From NCBI GenBank assembly GCA_045132035.1, contig JBGURM010000025.1, positions 1 to 36,496 on the forward strand: DNA of 36,496 nt, written 5' to 3'. The first letter of the stretch is position 1. Each line of letters starts with the position of its first letter. Position numbers and translations under genes: made by a program. Origin of the DNA: UBA2450 sp045132035 (GTDB taxonomy: Bacteria; Bacillota_I; Bacilli_A; RFN20; CAG-826). The notes under the pieces are model-generated. The model was not told the DNA's origin. It ran no database searches and was given only the letters and a program-made list of their open reading frames with translations. Below, piece after piece: positions 1 to 6,762 of this stretch.

Positions 1-150
1 GCGATTGATGGACTTAACATCTTTGAAGGAAATCTTGAAACAGTAAATGAAGATTCTATTACTCTATCTTACAGAATTAAAACAAGAGTAAAAACTGTGG
101 TTATATTATTAAATAATATATATAAAATTCGTTTAGCAATTAAATTTTAA
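1..150 (+). CDS. rimP: Ribosome maturation factor RimP, C-terminal end (partial)
   Basis: The window opens inside this gene; 49 codons remain before TAA at 148-150. The visible end has the RimP C-terminal pattern: an acidic and polar strand, then KTRVKTV, then NNIYKIRLAIKF. This resembles the family ending in which 'K-T-V-x-I-xx-xxI-xKARLAxKF' closes the SH3-like C-terminal domain. RimP binds the free 30S subunit and helps assemble it near S12. The gene is followed after 16 nt by nusA, the usual rimP-nusA order in Firmicutes, and that neighbourhood supports the call as much as the short sequence does. The start and N-terminal domain lie outside the window. Confidence 0.85.
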   Translation, partial: AIDGLNIFEGNLETVNEDSITLSYRIKTRVKTVVILLNNIYKIRLAIKF

Positions 151-166
151 GGAGCAAAAGTTATTT

Positions 167-1834
167 ATGGCTATTAACGTAGTTGAAATTAATGCAGCGC
201 TTGAACAAATTGAAATTAATAAGGGCATTTCAAGAGAGCGTGTTATCGAAGCATTAAAAGAATCAATGGCAAAGGCTTATCGTAAATCGCTCGGTGGTGA
301 TGATGCGAAAGTCGAAGTAATCTTTGATTTAGAAAATGGTGTCATTGAAATGTACCAAATCAAAGATGTCGTCGCAGATGTTGAAGATGATTTATTACAA
401 ATCTCTCCAGAAGAAGCGTATGAAGAAAGTGGAAAGAAATATAAAGTCGGTGATGAATATCATATTTACGCGGACATCAACGAACTTCGTAAAGCGATTG
501 TTTTGACTGTTAAGAATTTAATGAAACAAAAATTCGCTGAAGCAGAAAAAGAAGTTCTCCACGAACAATTCAAAGACAAAATCAACACCCTCATCACAGG
601 TCGAGTCGAACAATATGATGATCGTGGTGCCTCAATCAATATTGGTAGAATGAGTGTTTATCTACCAAGAAAAGAAATGATTAAAGATGAAAAGTTTGTT
701 AATGGTGAAACCATTAAACTCTTTGTTTCTAGTCAAGTCGTTGGTAATAAAGGACCACAAATTGTTGTCTCTCGTGCTAATGAAGGATTCTTAAAGGCGT
801 TAATGACCGAAGAAATTCACGATATATATGATGGCACAATCATTATTAAAGCTGTCGCTAGAGAAGCTGGCGAAAGAAGTAAGGTTGCTGTCTATTCAAA
901 TGATGTTAATGTTGATCCAGCAGGCGCATGTATTGGTCCAAATGGTAGTAGAATCCAAAAAGTTGTTTCTCAACTTGGTAATGGTTCTTCTAAAGAAAAG
1001 ATTGATATTATCGCTTATAAAGACAACGCTGGCTTATACATCATGGAAGCTTTAAAACCAGCAAAAGTCGCTGGTATCAGTGTTGATGAAGAAAATAAAT
1101 CCGCTATCGTCATAGTGGAAGATGACTCCTTATCTTTAGCTATCGGTAGAAAAGGTGTTAATGCTCGTTTAGCTAATAAGCTAACTGGTTATAACATCGA
1201 TATCAAGATTAAATCTGAAGCCCTTGAAGAAGGTCTTGAATATCAAACATTTGATGAACTCAACGCTCTTGAAATGGAAGAAAAAGCAAGAAAGATTGCG
1301 GAAGCTCAAAGAGAAGCGCTCGTTTATCAAAATAAAGAAGAATCACTCCCAGGAGTTCCAGAAGGATATGTTGCTCCTCAAGCTCGTAGCTATGAAGAAG
1401 AACAAAATGACTTTGACACTGCTTTAATGGAACAAGCTGAAGTTGAAGAAGTTATCGCTCCAGTTAACGAAGTTAAAGAAGAAACTCCAGTTCAAGCTCA
1501 AGAAGAAAAAGCTGAAGAAGTTGCACCAGTTGAAGAAGCTCCAACTATTGAAACAACCGAAGTTAAGACAACCACAACTTTAGAAGACTTAGAAAAATCT
1601 CTTGAAGGAAAAGGAAATAAACAAGCCAAGAAAGGTAATGGTCCAAAACGTAAAAAGAAAGCTGAAGAAGAACAACAAGAAGCTGTTGTTACTCACGCTG
1701 ACGGACCAAGAATGGCGATTTATACTGAAGAAGAACTCAAAGAAATCGAAGCAGAAGAAAACGACGATTATGTTGAGGAAGATGAAGACGATATTGATTA
1801 CGATGATTACGATCAATATTACGACGAGGATTAA
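167..1834 (+). CDS. nusA: Transcription termination/antitermination factor NusA with long acidic C-terminal tail
   Basis: NusA binds RNA polymerase and nascent RNA and modulates pausing and termination. The N-terminal RNAP-binding domain covers about residues 1-130, an S1 domain starts near 143 (ITGRVEQYDDRGASINIG), KH1 contains CIGPNGSR near 254 and KH2 contains LAIGRKGVNARLA near 325. Most Bacilli NusA proteins stop soon after KH2, at about 370 residues. This one continues to 555 with a low-complexity stretch rich in E, P and V, a lysine patch (KRKKKAEEE) and a very acidic Asp/Tyr end (YDDYDQYYDED). Mycoplasma NusA proteins also carry long tails. GGAG at 151-154 is a weakly spaced ribosome-binding site (12 nt). 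The gene is co-directional with rimP and ylxR in the standard operon. Confidence 0.97.
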   Translation: MAINVVEINAALEQIEINKGISRERVIEALKESMAKAYRKSLGGDDAKVEVIFDLENGVIEMYQIKDVVADVEDDLLQISPEEAYEESGKKYKVGDEYHIYADINELRKAIVLTVKNLMKQKFAEAEKEVLHEQFKDKINTLITGRVEQYDDRGASINIGRMSVYLPRKEMIKDEKFVNGETIKLFVSSQVVGNKGPQIVVSRANEGFLKALMTEEIHDIYDGTIIIKAVAREAGERSKVAVYSNDVNVDPAGACIGPNGSRIQKVVSQLGNGSSKEKIDIIAYKDNAGLYIMEALKPAKVAGISVDEENKSAIVIVEDDSLSLAIGRKGVNARLANKLTGYNIDIKIKSEALEEGLEYQTFDELNALEMEEKARKIAEAQREALVYQNKEESLPGVPEGYVAPQARSYEEEQNDFDTALMEQAEVEEVIAPVNEVKEETPVQAQEEKAEEVAPVEEAPTIETTEVKTTTTLEDLEKSLEGKGNKQAKKGNGPKRKKKAEEEQQEAVVTHADGPRMAIYTEEELKEIEAEENDDYVEEDEDDIDYDDYDQYYDED

Positions 1835-1845
1835 TTTAAATTAAT

Positions 1846-2121
1846 ATGAATCAAAAGCGACCAATTTATCGTATGTGTGCTGTCACTCGTGAAAAGTTAG
1901 TTAGAAGTGACTTATATCGAGTTGTCAAAACTCCTAATGGGGTTGTGTTTGATAGCAAACAAAACATAAAAGGCCGTGGCGTTTACATCAAAAAAGACTT
2001 GAAAACGATTGAACTTGCTCATTCAAAAAAAGTTTTAAACCGCGCTTTAAAATGTGAAGTGAATGACGAAGTTTATCTCGCTTTAATTCAAGAATTAAGT
2101 AAAGAAAGAAGGGATAGGTAA
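1846..2121 (+). CDS. rnpM: YlxR/RnpM family RNA-binding protein (DUF448)
   Basis: This small basic protein of 91 residues carries the YlxR hallmarks: RMCAVTREK near the N terminus and GRGVYIKKD in the middle (family GRGAY-type motif). YlxR sits between nusA and infB in most Firmicutes. In Bacillus subtilis the homologue has been described as an RNase P modulator (RnpM), so an RNA-binding role is likely. The usual next gene, ylxQ (an L7Ae-like protein), is absent: the stop codon here overlaps the infB start by one base (TAATG). No Shine-Dalgarno is visible. The 16 bases just before the ATG form a perfect AT palindrome (1830-1845) that includes the nusA stop, so translation may depend on coupling to nusA. 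Confidence 0.9.
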   Translation: MNQKRPIYRMCAVTREKLVRSDLYRVVKTPNGVVFDSKQNIKGRGVYIKKDLKTIELAHSKKVLNRALKCEVNDEVYLALIQELSKERRDR

Positions 2122-3953
2122 TGGGAAAAAACAACAAGAAAACTTTTGAAAGAGAAACTAACGTTTCCACCAAAGTCAACGCTACTCAAACAAAGACCAA
2201 AATTCATGGTGGTACCTTTGTTTATACAGGAGCAATTTCAACTGCTGAACTTTCTAAATCATTAAATGTTCCAGTTAGTGACATTATCAAATTCCTCTTT
2301 ATGCAAGGAAAAATGATTACCATTAATACCGTCTTAGATGACGAATTAATTGGTTTAGTCTGTTTACAATTTGGTTTCGATTTTGAAAAGAAAACAATCG
2401 TTGCCGCTGAAAACTTTGAAGATGTCGTCATTAATGACGATCCATCGAAATTAAAAGGACGTCCACCAGTTGTTACTATCATGGGTCACGTTGACCATGG
2501 TAAGACCACTTTAATCGATGCGATTAGAAATTCTAACCTTGTCGCTGGTGAAGTTGGTGGTATCTCTCAAGAAATCGGTGCTTACCAAAAAGAAATTAAA
2601 GGTCAAAAAATTACCTTTATTGACACTCCGGGTCACGAAGCTTTTACTGCGATGAGAAGTAGAGGTGCTTCTGTTACTGATATCGTTGTTTTAGTGGTTG
2701 CTGCAGATGATGGTGTTATGCCTCAAACAATTGAAGCGATTGACCACGCTAAGAGTGCGGGAGTCCCAATTATTGTCGCTATCAATAAAATTGATAAACC
2801 AGGCGCTGATCCTGAAAGAGTCAAAACCGAACTTATGGCGCATGAAATTGTCGCTGAAGAATATGGTGGAGAAAACATTATGGTGGAAATCTCCGCTAAA
2901 AAGAAAATTAATATCGAAGGATTACTTGAAGCCATTTTACTAGTTAGTGAAATGAAAGAACTTAAAGCCAACCCTGATCGTTACGCTTTAGGAACGGTTT
3001 TGGAAGCTAAACTCGATAAAAATGAAGGTCCAAAAGCTACTTTATTAATCCAAAATGGTACTTTAAAAGAAGGAGACTACTTAGTAGTCGGTACTTCATA
3101 CGGTAAAGCTCGTAGAATGACAAATGAATTTAAAAAAGTTCTTCAAGAAGCAACCCCAAGTACACCTGTTTCTGTTATTGGTTTAGCCGAAGTTCCAGAA
3201 GCTGGTGATCACTTCATGGCGTTTGCCGAAGAAAGTGAAGCTCGTTCTATCGCTTTAAAACGTAAATTACTCAAAGAATCAAAAGAAAAGAACAAGACTA
3301 GTGCTGCTAGCTTAGAAGATTTATTCAATATGAGTAAAAACGGCGAAGTCCAAAAGATCAACGTTATTATTAAGGCTGACTCTACTGGTTCTGCTGAAGC
3401 AGTGAAGAGCTCTTTAGAAAAACTTAATACTGATAATATTAAAATTAATGTTATTCGCGCTACTAGTGGTGCGATTACTGAAGGTGATATCCTTTTAGCA
3501 AGCGCTTCTCAAGCAATTGTTTATGGTTTTAACGTCAGACCTGACGCAAAAACTAGAGCGAAAGCTGAGGAAGAAAAAGTTGAAATTAGATTACATAACA
3601 TCATCTACGCTTTAATTGAAGAAATTCAAGCAGCGATGAAAGGTATGCTTAAGAAAGAACTTGTTGAAAAAGTTACTGGACAAGCAGAAATTAGAAGACT
3701 CTTTAAAGTCTCTAAAGTTGGCACAATCGCTGGATGTATGATTACTGATGGTTCTATCAAAGCTAACTCTTTAGTTAGAGTTATCCGTGATGGTGTTGTT
3801 GTCTTTACTGGTAAACTTGCCTCACTTCAAAGAGAAAAAGATCAAGCTAAAGAAGTCAAAGCTGGATTTGAATGTGGTATGTTAGTAGAAAACTTCAATG
3901 ATATCAAAGAAGGCGATATCATCGAAGGATATGAAATGGTGGAGAGCGACTAA
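2121..3953 (+). CDS. infB: Translation initiation factor IF-2
   Basis: IF2 is the GTPase that delivers fMet-tRNA to the 30S subunit and promotes subunit joining. A short basic N-terminal stretch leads into the IF2-N fold (STAELSKSLNVPVSDIIKFL, about residues 35-55). The G domain follows with the P-loop GHVDHGKT at about 122-129, DTPGHEAF near 168 and NKID near 222. Domains II, III (IKADSTGSAEAVKSSLEKL) and IV complete the chain. At 610 residues it is a compact IF2, like those of small Firmicutes and Mollicutes, lacking the long N-terminal extension of enterobacteria. The start overlaps the ylxR stop and the stop overlaps the rbfA start (TAATG in both cases), so the three genes are translationally coupled. 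Confidence 0.98.
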   Translation: MGKNNKKTFERETNVSTKVNATQTKTKIHGGTFVYTGAISTAELSKSLNVPVSDIIKFLFMQGKMITINTVLDDELIGLVCLQFGFDFEKKTIVAAENFEDVVINDDPSKLKGRPPVVTIMGHVDHGKTTLIDAIRNSNLVAGEVGGISQEIGAYQKEIKGQKITFIDTPGHEAFTAMRSRGASVTDIVVLVVAADDGVMPQTIEAIDHAKSAGVPIIVAINKIDKPGADPERVKTELMAHEIVAEEYGGENIMVEISAKKKINIEGLLEAILLVSEMKELKANPDRYALGTVLEAKLDKNEGPKATLLIQNGTLKEGDYLVVGTSYGKARRMTNEFKKVLQEATPSTPVSVIGLAEVPEAGDHFMAFAEESEARSIALKRKLLKESKEKNKTSAASLEDLFNMSKNGEVQKINVIIKADSTGSAEAVKSSLEKLNTDNIKINVIRATSGAITEGDILLASASQAIVYGFNVRPDAKTRAKAEEEKVEIRLHNIIYALIEEIQAAMKGMLKKELVEKVTGQAEIRRLFKVSKVGTIAGCMITDGSIKANSLVRVIRDGVVVFTGKLASLQREKDQAKEVKAGFECGMLVENFNDIKEGDIIEGYEMVESD

Positions 3954-4279
3954 TGGCGAACAAACAAGAACGCATTGCCTCAATCATTAGAAAGAATGTT
4001 GCGGAAATCATTCAATTCCAAATTAAAGACCCACATTTAGGATTTGTCTCAATTCCTGAAGTGAGAGTCTCTAAAGATTTCTCTTACGCAACAGTGTATG
4101 TTTCTTTCATTAAAGATGAAGATATCAAACCTTCTTTAGAAGTTTTAAATAAGGCAAAAGGTTTTATTAGAAGTGAACTCGCTTCTAAACTTGACACTCG
4201 TCGAGTTCCAGAAATTCGTTTTGTCTTAGATGAAGGCTATAAAAAAGAAGAAAGAATCGCGGAGTTACTTAAAAAATAA
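3953..4279 (+). CDS. rbfA: 30S ribosome-binding factor RbfA
   Basis: RbfA binds immature 30S subunits and assists 16S rRNA 5'-end maturation. The 108-residue protein matches the single KH-like fold of the family: RIASIIRKNVAEIIQFQIKD at the N terminus, then VSIPEVRVSKDFSYATVYVS, and the C-terminal RRVPEIRFVLDEGYKKEERI, where the family normally has 'R-x-P-x-L-x-F-x-x-D'. Length and order (infB-rbfA-truB) are typical. The stop codon TAA at 4277-4279 forms the first bases of a terminator hairpin, so most transcripts from the nusA operon probably end here. Confidence 0.96.
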   Translation: MANKQERIASIIRKNVAEIIQFQIKDPHLGFVSIPEVRVSKDFSYATVYVSFIKDEDIKPSLEVLNKAKGFIRSELASKLDTRRVPEIRFVLDEGYKKEERIAELLKK

Positions 4280-4300
4280 GGAGATATAATCTCCTTTTTT
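4278..4300 (+). terminator. Rho-independent terminator after rbfA
   Basis: An 8-bp stem AAGGAGAT (4278-4285) pairs with ATCTCCTT (4289-4296) across a 3-nt loop and runs into six T residues (4295-4300). It begins within the rbfA stop codon and ends only six bases before the truB start. The DNA also reads as a -10-like TATAAT (4285-4290), so the same bases could serve a truB promoter. The hairpin is clear; the dual use is inference. Confidence 0.8.
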
Positions 4301-4306
4301 ATACTT

Positions 4307-5173
4307 ATGGATGGAATATTCTTAATTGACAAACCAATTGGACTCACTAGTAGAAGTGTTTGTAATCAAATTAGTCGAGCCTATAAAAATAAGAAAGTGG
4401 GACATGTTGGAACACTTGATCCTTTTGCGAGCGGTTTATTAATTGTGGCGATGGGAAAATGCACAAAAGCAGTGACATTTTTTGATGAATCAATTAAAGA
4501 ATATGAAGCGGTTATTCAACTATTTAAAGAAACTGATACTTTAGATAACACTGGTAAATTAATTAAAGAAGTACTAGCTAAAGAAATAGAAGCTGAAGAG
4601 ATAAATAAGGTCTTAAATTCTTTTTTAGGAGAAGTTGAGCAAATCCCTCCAATGACTAGCGCAATTCACGTTAACGGAAAAAGATTATATGAATATGCGC
4701 ACGAAGGAAAAGAAGTAAATCGACCAACAAGAAAAGTATTTATCTATGATATAAAAATGAAGTCTTATGACAAAAAGAGTGGACTTCTTGCGTTTTATTG
4801 CAAAGTTTCTAAAGGAACGTATGTTAGAACTTTAGGGAACGATATTGCAAAAAAACTACACACAATCGGTTATTTAGATTCATTAAGAAGAGTGGGAGTT
4901 TCTCCATTTCAAATAAATGAAACGTCACCTTTAGAAGATGTGATTAATAAAAATATTAATCCATTATCAACTTTCGATGTTCTTTCTAGATTCATTAACT
5001 ACATTACTTTCGATGATAAAATGATTTTAGATATAGAAAACGGAAAAGCTAAATATTTAAATATAGATAATAAAGAAAAAAGAATCATGGTGGTCGATTC
5101 TAACAAGAGAGCGATTGCGATATATGAAAGAAATAGCGATAATAAATTAGAATTTGTAAGAGGACTATTTTAG
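4307..5173 (+). CDS. truB: tRNA pseudouridine(55) synthase TruB
   Basis: TruB makes the universal pseudouridine 55 in the T-loop of tRNAs. The N terminus has MDGIFLIDKPIGLTSR, the TruB opening. The catalytic motif HVGTLDPFASGLL follows, with the nucleophilic aspartate at residue 38, and KVSKGTYVRTLGNDIAKKL is the later conserved strand. Length 288 is normal. ATG 4307 is chosen because the family signature begins at once; no Shine-Dalgarno lies between the upstream terminator and this codon. A fairly divergent C-terminal region (about 240-288) takes the place of a PUA-like domain. The stop overlaps the ribF GTG start by one base. Confidence 0.96.
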   Translation: MDGIFLIDKPIGLTSRSVCNQISRAYKNKKVGHVGTLDPFASGLLIVAMGKCTKAVTFFDESIKEYEAVIQLFKETDTLDNTGKLIKEVLAKEIEAEEINKVLNSFLGEVEQIPPMTSAIHVNGKRLYEYAHEGKEVNRPTRKVFIYDIKMKSYDKKSGLLAFYCKVSKGTYVRTLGNDIAKKLHTIGYLDSLRRVGVSPFQINETSPLEDVINKNINPLSTFDVLSRFINYITFDDKMILDIENGKAKYLNIDNKEKRIMVVDSNKRAIAIYERNSDNKLEFVRGLF

Positions 5174-6072
5174 TGGAAATTATTGATATTGATATTAAAA
5201 ATATAGATATTAAAGAAAACCCAGAAATTAACCTTGTTTTAGGATTTTTTGATGGTGTTCATGTCGGCCATCAAGAAATGATTAAAAAGGCGGTTAAAAG
5301 TGGTGCAACCGCAATCATGACTTTTGATGTTTCACCGAGTGTCTTTCTTGGTAAAAGTGTCAAATATTCCAATATCTCCTCTTTATTTGATAAAGCAACA
5401 ATTTTAGAAGAATTAGGAGTTAGCTATCTTTATGTTTTAAGAGTGAGTAACGAACTTCTTAACCTCTCAAAAGACGAATTTATCGATAAGATTTTAAGAA
5501 AAATAAATCCAAAAAGGATTTACGCTGGAGAAGATTATCGCTTTGGTAAAAATGCTGAAGGAAGTGTAGACGACTTAGACAAACACTTTAATTTGTATAT
5601 TCAAAAACTTCTTTTAATTAATGACCACAAAGTCTCTTCTCGATATATTAGAGACCTAGTGGAAAATGGAAAAGTTAAGGAAGCATCAATTGATTTAGGT
5701 CGACCATATCAAGTCACAGGTATAGTAATTGAAGGAAGACATAATGGAGAAAAAATGGGATTTCCTACCGCTAATTTGGAATTAAGTTATCCTTATGTTT
5801 TACCTAAATTAGGAGTTTACATTGGCTACGCTATTTTGCTTGATAAAAAATATAAAGCAATCATTTCAATGAGTACTCATCCGACCATCATGGAATTAAA
5901 TGATCCAATCATCGAAGTTCATCTAATTGATTTCTCTAACAACATATATGGTAAAGAAATTGAAGTCCAATTTATTGACTATATTAGGGATATTAGAAAG
6001 TTTGATTCTTTAGATGATTTGAGTTATCAATTACAAAAAGATAAAGAATACGCAAAAAATACTTTGAAATAA
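5173..6072 (+). CDS. ribF: Bifunctional riboflavin kinase / FAD synthetase RibF
   Basis: RibF converts riboflavin to FMN and then FAD. The N-terminal nucleotidyltransferase part shows LGFFDGVHVGHQEMI (the HxGH-type motif, about residues 22-36) and VSSRYIRDLVENGKV, a variant of the family SSTxIR motif. The C-terminal flavokinase shows GEKMGFPTANLEL (the family PTxN motif), then a GVYIGYA strand. Length 299 is close to the usual 310. It starts with GTG overlapping the truB stop (TAGTGG), so it is coupled to truB; an in-frame ATG is not available nearby. FAD from this enzyme is needed by several flavoproteins encoded later in the window. Confidence 0.95.
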   Translation: MEIIDIDIKNIDIKENPEINLVLGFFDGVHVGHQEMIKKAVKSGATAIMTFDVSPSVFLGKSVKYSNISSLFDKATILEELGVSYLYVLRVSNELLNLSKDEFIDKILRKINPKRIYAGEDYRFGKNAEGSVDDLDKHFNLYIQKLLLINDHKVSSRYIRDLVENGKVKEASIDLGRPYQVTGIVIEGRHNGEKMGFPTANLELSYPYVLPKLGVYIGYAILLDKKYKAIISMSTHPTIMELNDPIIEVHLIDFSNNIYGKEIEVQFIDYIRDIRKFDSLDDLSYQLQKDKEYAKNTLK

Positions 6073-6091
6073 TATATTTTTCATATATATT
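6064..6091 (+). promoter_or_regulatory. Probable sigma-A promoter for rpsO
   Basis: TTGAAA (6064-6069) and TATATT (6086-6091) are separated by 16 bases, which predicts a transcript starting near 6098. The -35 lies in the last codons of ribF and contains no terminator, so read-through from truB-ribF could add to rpsO expression. The call is based on consensus match only. Confidence 0.5.
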
Positions 6092-6097
6092 AATACA

Positions 6098-6177
6098 AGC
6101 GACTTATCTCTAGAGTCTTCGAATCCTCAACGAACACTCCGGGCTTAAGTTAAGAAAAAATAAGGAGGAACTTGAAG
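6098..6177 (+). ncRNA. rpsO 5' leader, candidate S15 autoregulatory element
   Basis: About 80 nt separate the predicted start of transcription from the rpsO ATG. The leader is richer in G and C than the flanks and holds a self-complementary CTCTAGAG (6108-6115) within GACT...AGTC, a CCGGGC block, and TCCTC (6124-6128), which can pair with GAGGA of the ribosome-binding site (6165-6169). S15 represses its own translation through leader RNA in several bacterial groups, using structures that differ between groups. I cannot fold or align this one, so its role is inference. Confidence 0.35.
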
Positions 6178-6447
6178 ATGGCACTTTCAAAAGAAAGAAA
6201 AGCAGAAATCGTCAAGCAATATGGTAAGAACGAAAAAGACACTGGTTCAGTCGAAGTCCAAGTTGCCTTACTTACCGAACAAATCAAAGCGTTAACTGAA
6301 CACTTAAAGAAGAATCACAAAGACGCCGCTAGTAAAAGAGGCTTAATGATTCTCGTTGGTCAACGTAGAAGCTTACTTGATTATCTTGCTAGAACAGACC
6401 GTGAAGCTTACTTAAGACTCATCGTCTCTCTCGGCTTAAGAAAATAA
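6178..6447 (+). CDS. rpsO: 30S ribosomal protein S15
   Basis: S15 is a primary binder of 16S rRNA helices 20-22 and part of bridge B4. The start is set at ATG 6178, not the upstream TTG at 6172: it gives MALSKERKAEIV, the exact family length of 89 residues, and puts AGGAGG (6163-6168) nine bases upstream. Typical motifs are DTGSVEVQVALLTEQIKALT, the loop HLKKNHKDAASKRGL and GQRRSLLDYL, ending LGLRK. It sits before pnp, as in most bacteria, but with a degraded gene in between. A terminator follows directly. Confidence 0.98.
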   Translation: MALSKERKAEIVKQYGKNEKDTGSVEVQVALLTEQIKALTEHLKKNHKDAASKRGLMILVGQRRSLLDYLARTDREAYLRLIVSLGLRK

Positions 6448-6467
6448 TTAAGAAATGACGAAACAAT

Positions 6468-6492
6468 AAGGAGTGGCTTTCACTCCTTTTTT
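6468..6492 (+). terminator. Rho-independent terminator after rpsO
   Basis: Stem AAGGAGTG (6468-6475) pairs perfectly with CACTCCTT (6481-6488) over loop GCTTT, and six T residues follow (6487-6492). The next base begins the permease relic. Confidence 0.88.
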
Positions 6493-6705
6493 GTTGAATA
6501 TAAAAAAGAAAAGAATATTGTTGTGATTGCAACAACACTTATTGCGGGTGTTGGAGGATTAGTTATCAACTTTGATAAATTCGTTATTCCTCCAGTCGCT
6601 CTTTCTTTGATTCTTGGCATATTAATGAATTTGGTTTTGAATATAAAACCACGAAAGAAAGAAAATACCGACTCTCAAACAAATAATGATGAAGAAAATA
6701 AATGA
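6493..6705 (+). pseudogene. C-terminal remnant of a uracil permease (UraA/PyrP, NCS2 family)
   Basis: This open stretch has no plausible start codon with a ribosome-binding site; the only candidate is GTG 6523. Read from 6493 it gives VEYKKEKNIVVIATTLIAGV, followed by two hydrophobic segments and a charged tail ending in TGA. From my knowledge of the family, this matches the last part of UraA, where a V-D-Y-x-K-xx-N-L-I pattern precedes the last two membrane segments. Similarity extends upstream of the GTG and begins exactly where the rpsO terminator T-run ends, while about 360 residues of the usual permease (430 aa) are missing. I read it as a deletion relic with an open frame. Alternatively, it could be a recruited small membrane protein of 60 residues from GTG 6523. 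Confidence 0.7.
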
Positions 6706-6736
6706 TGCTTTTATAAAATAAAAGTATTATTTTTTT
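6705..6736 (+). terminator. Terminator after the permease relic, before pnp
   Basis: ATGCTTTTAT (6705-6714) pairs with ATAAAAGTAT (6718-6727), one pair being G-T, over loop AAA, followed by T6730-6736. The stem is AT-rich but 10 bp long. It probably belonged to the lost permease gene and now insulates pnp from rpsO. Confidence 0.65.
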
Positions 6737-6742
6737 ATTTGT

Positions 6743-6753
6743 TATGATAAGAT
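6743..6753 (+). promoter_or_regulatory. Probable -10 region for pnp
   Basis: TATGAT (6743-6748) overlaps TAAGAT (6748-6753); either would start transcription within a few bases of ATG 6763. No good -35 is seen because the region is an AT-rich terminator. Using TAAGAT, the transcript would be nearly leaderless for the upstream ATG. Confidence 0.4.
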
Positions 6754-6762
6754 ACAACCGTT

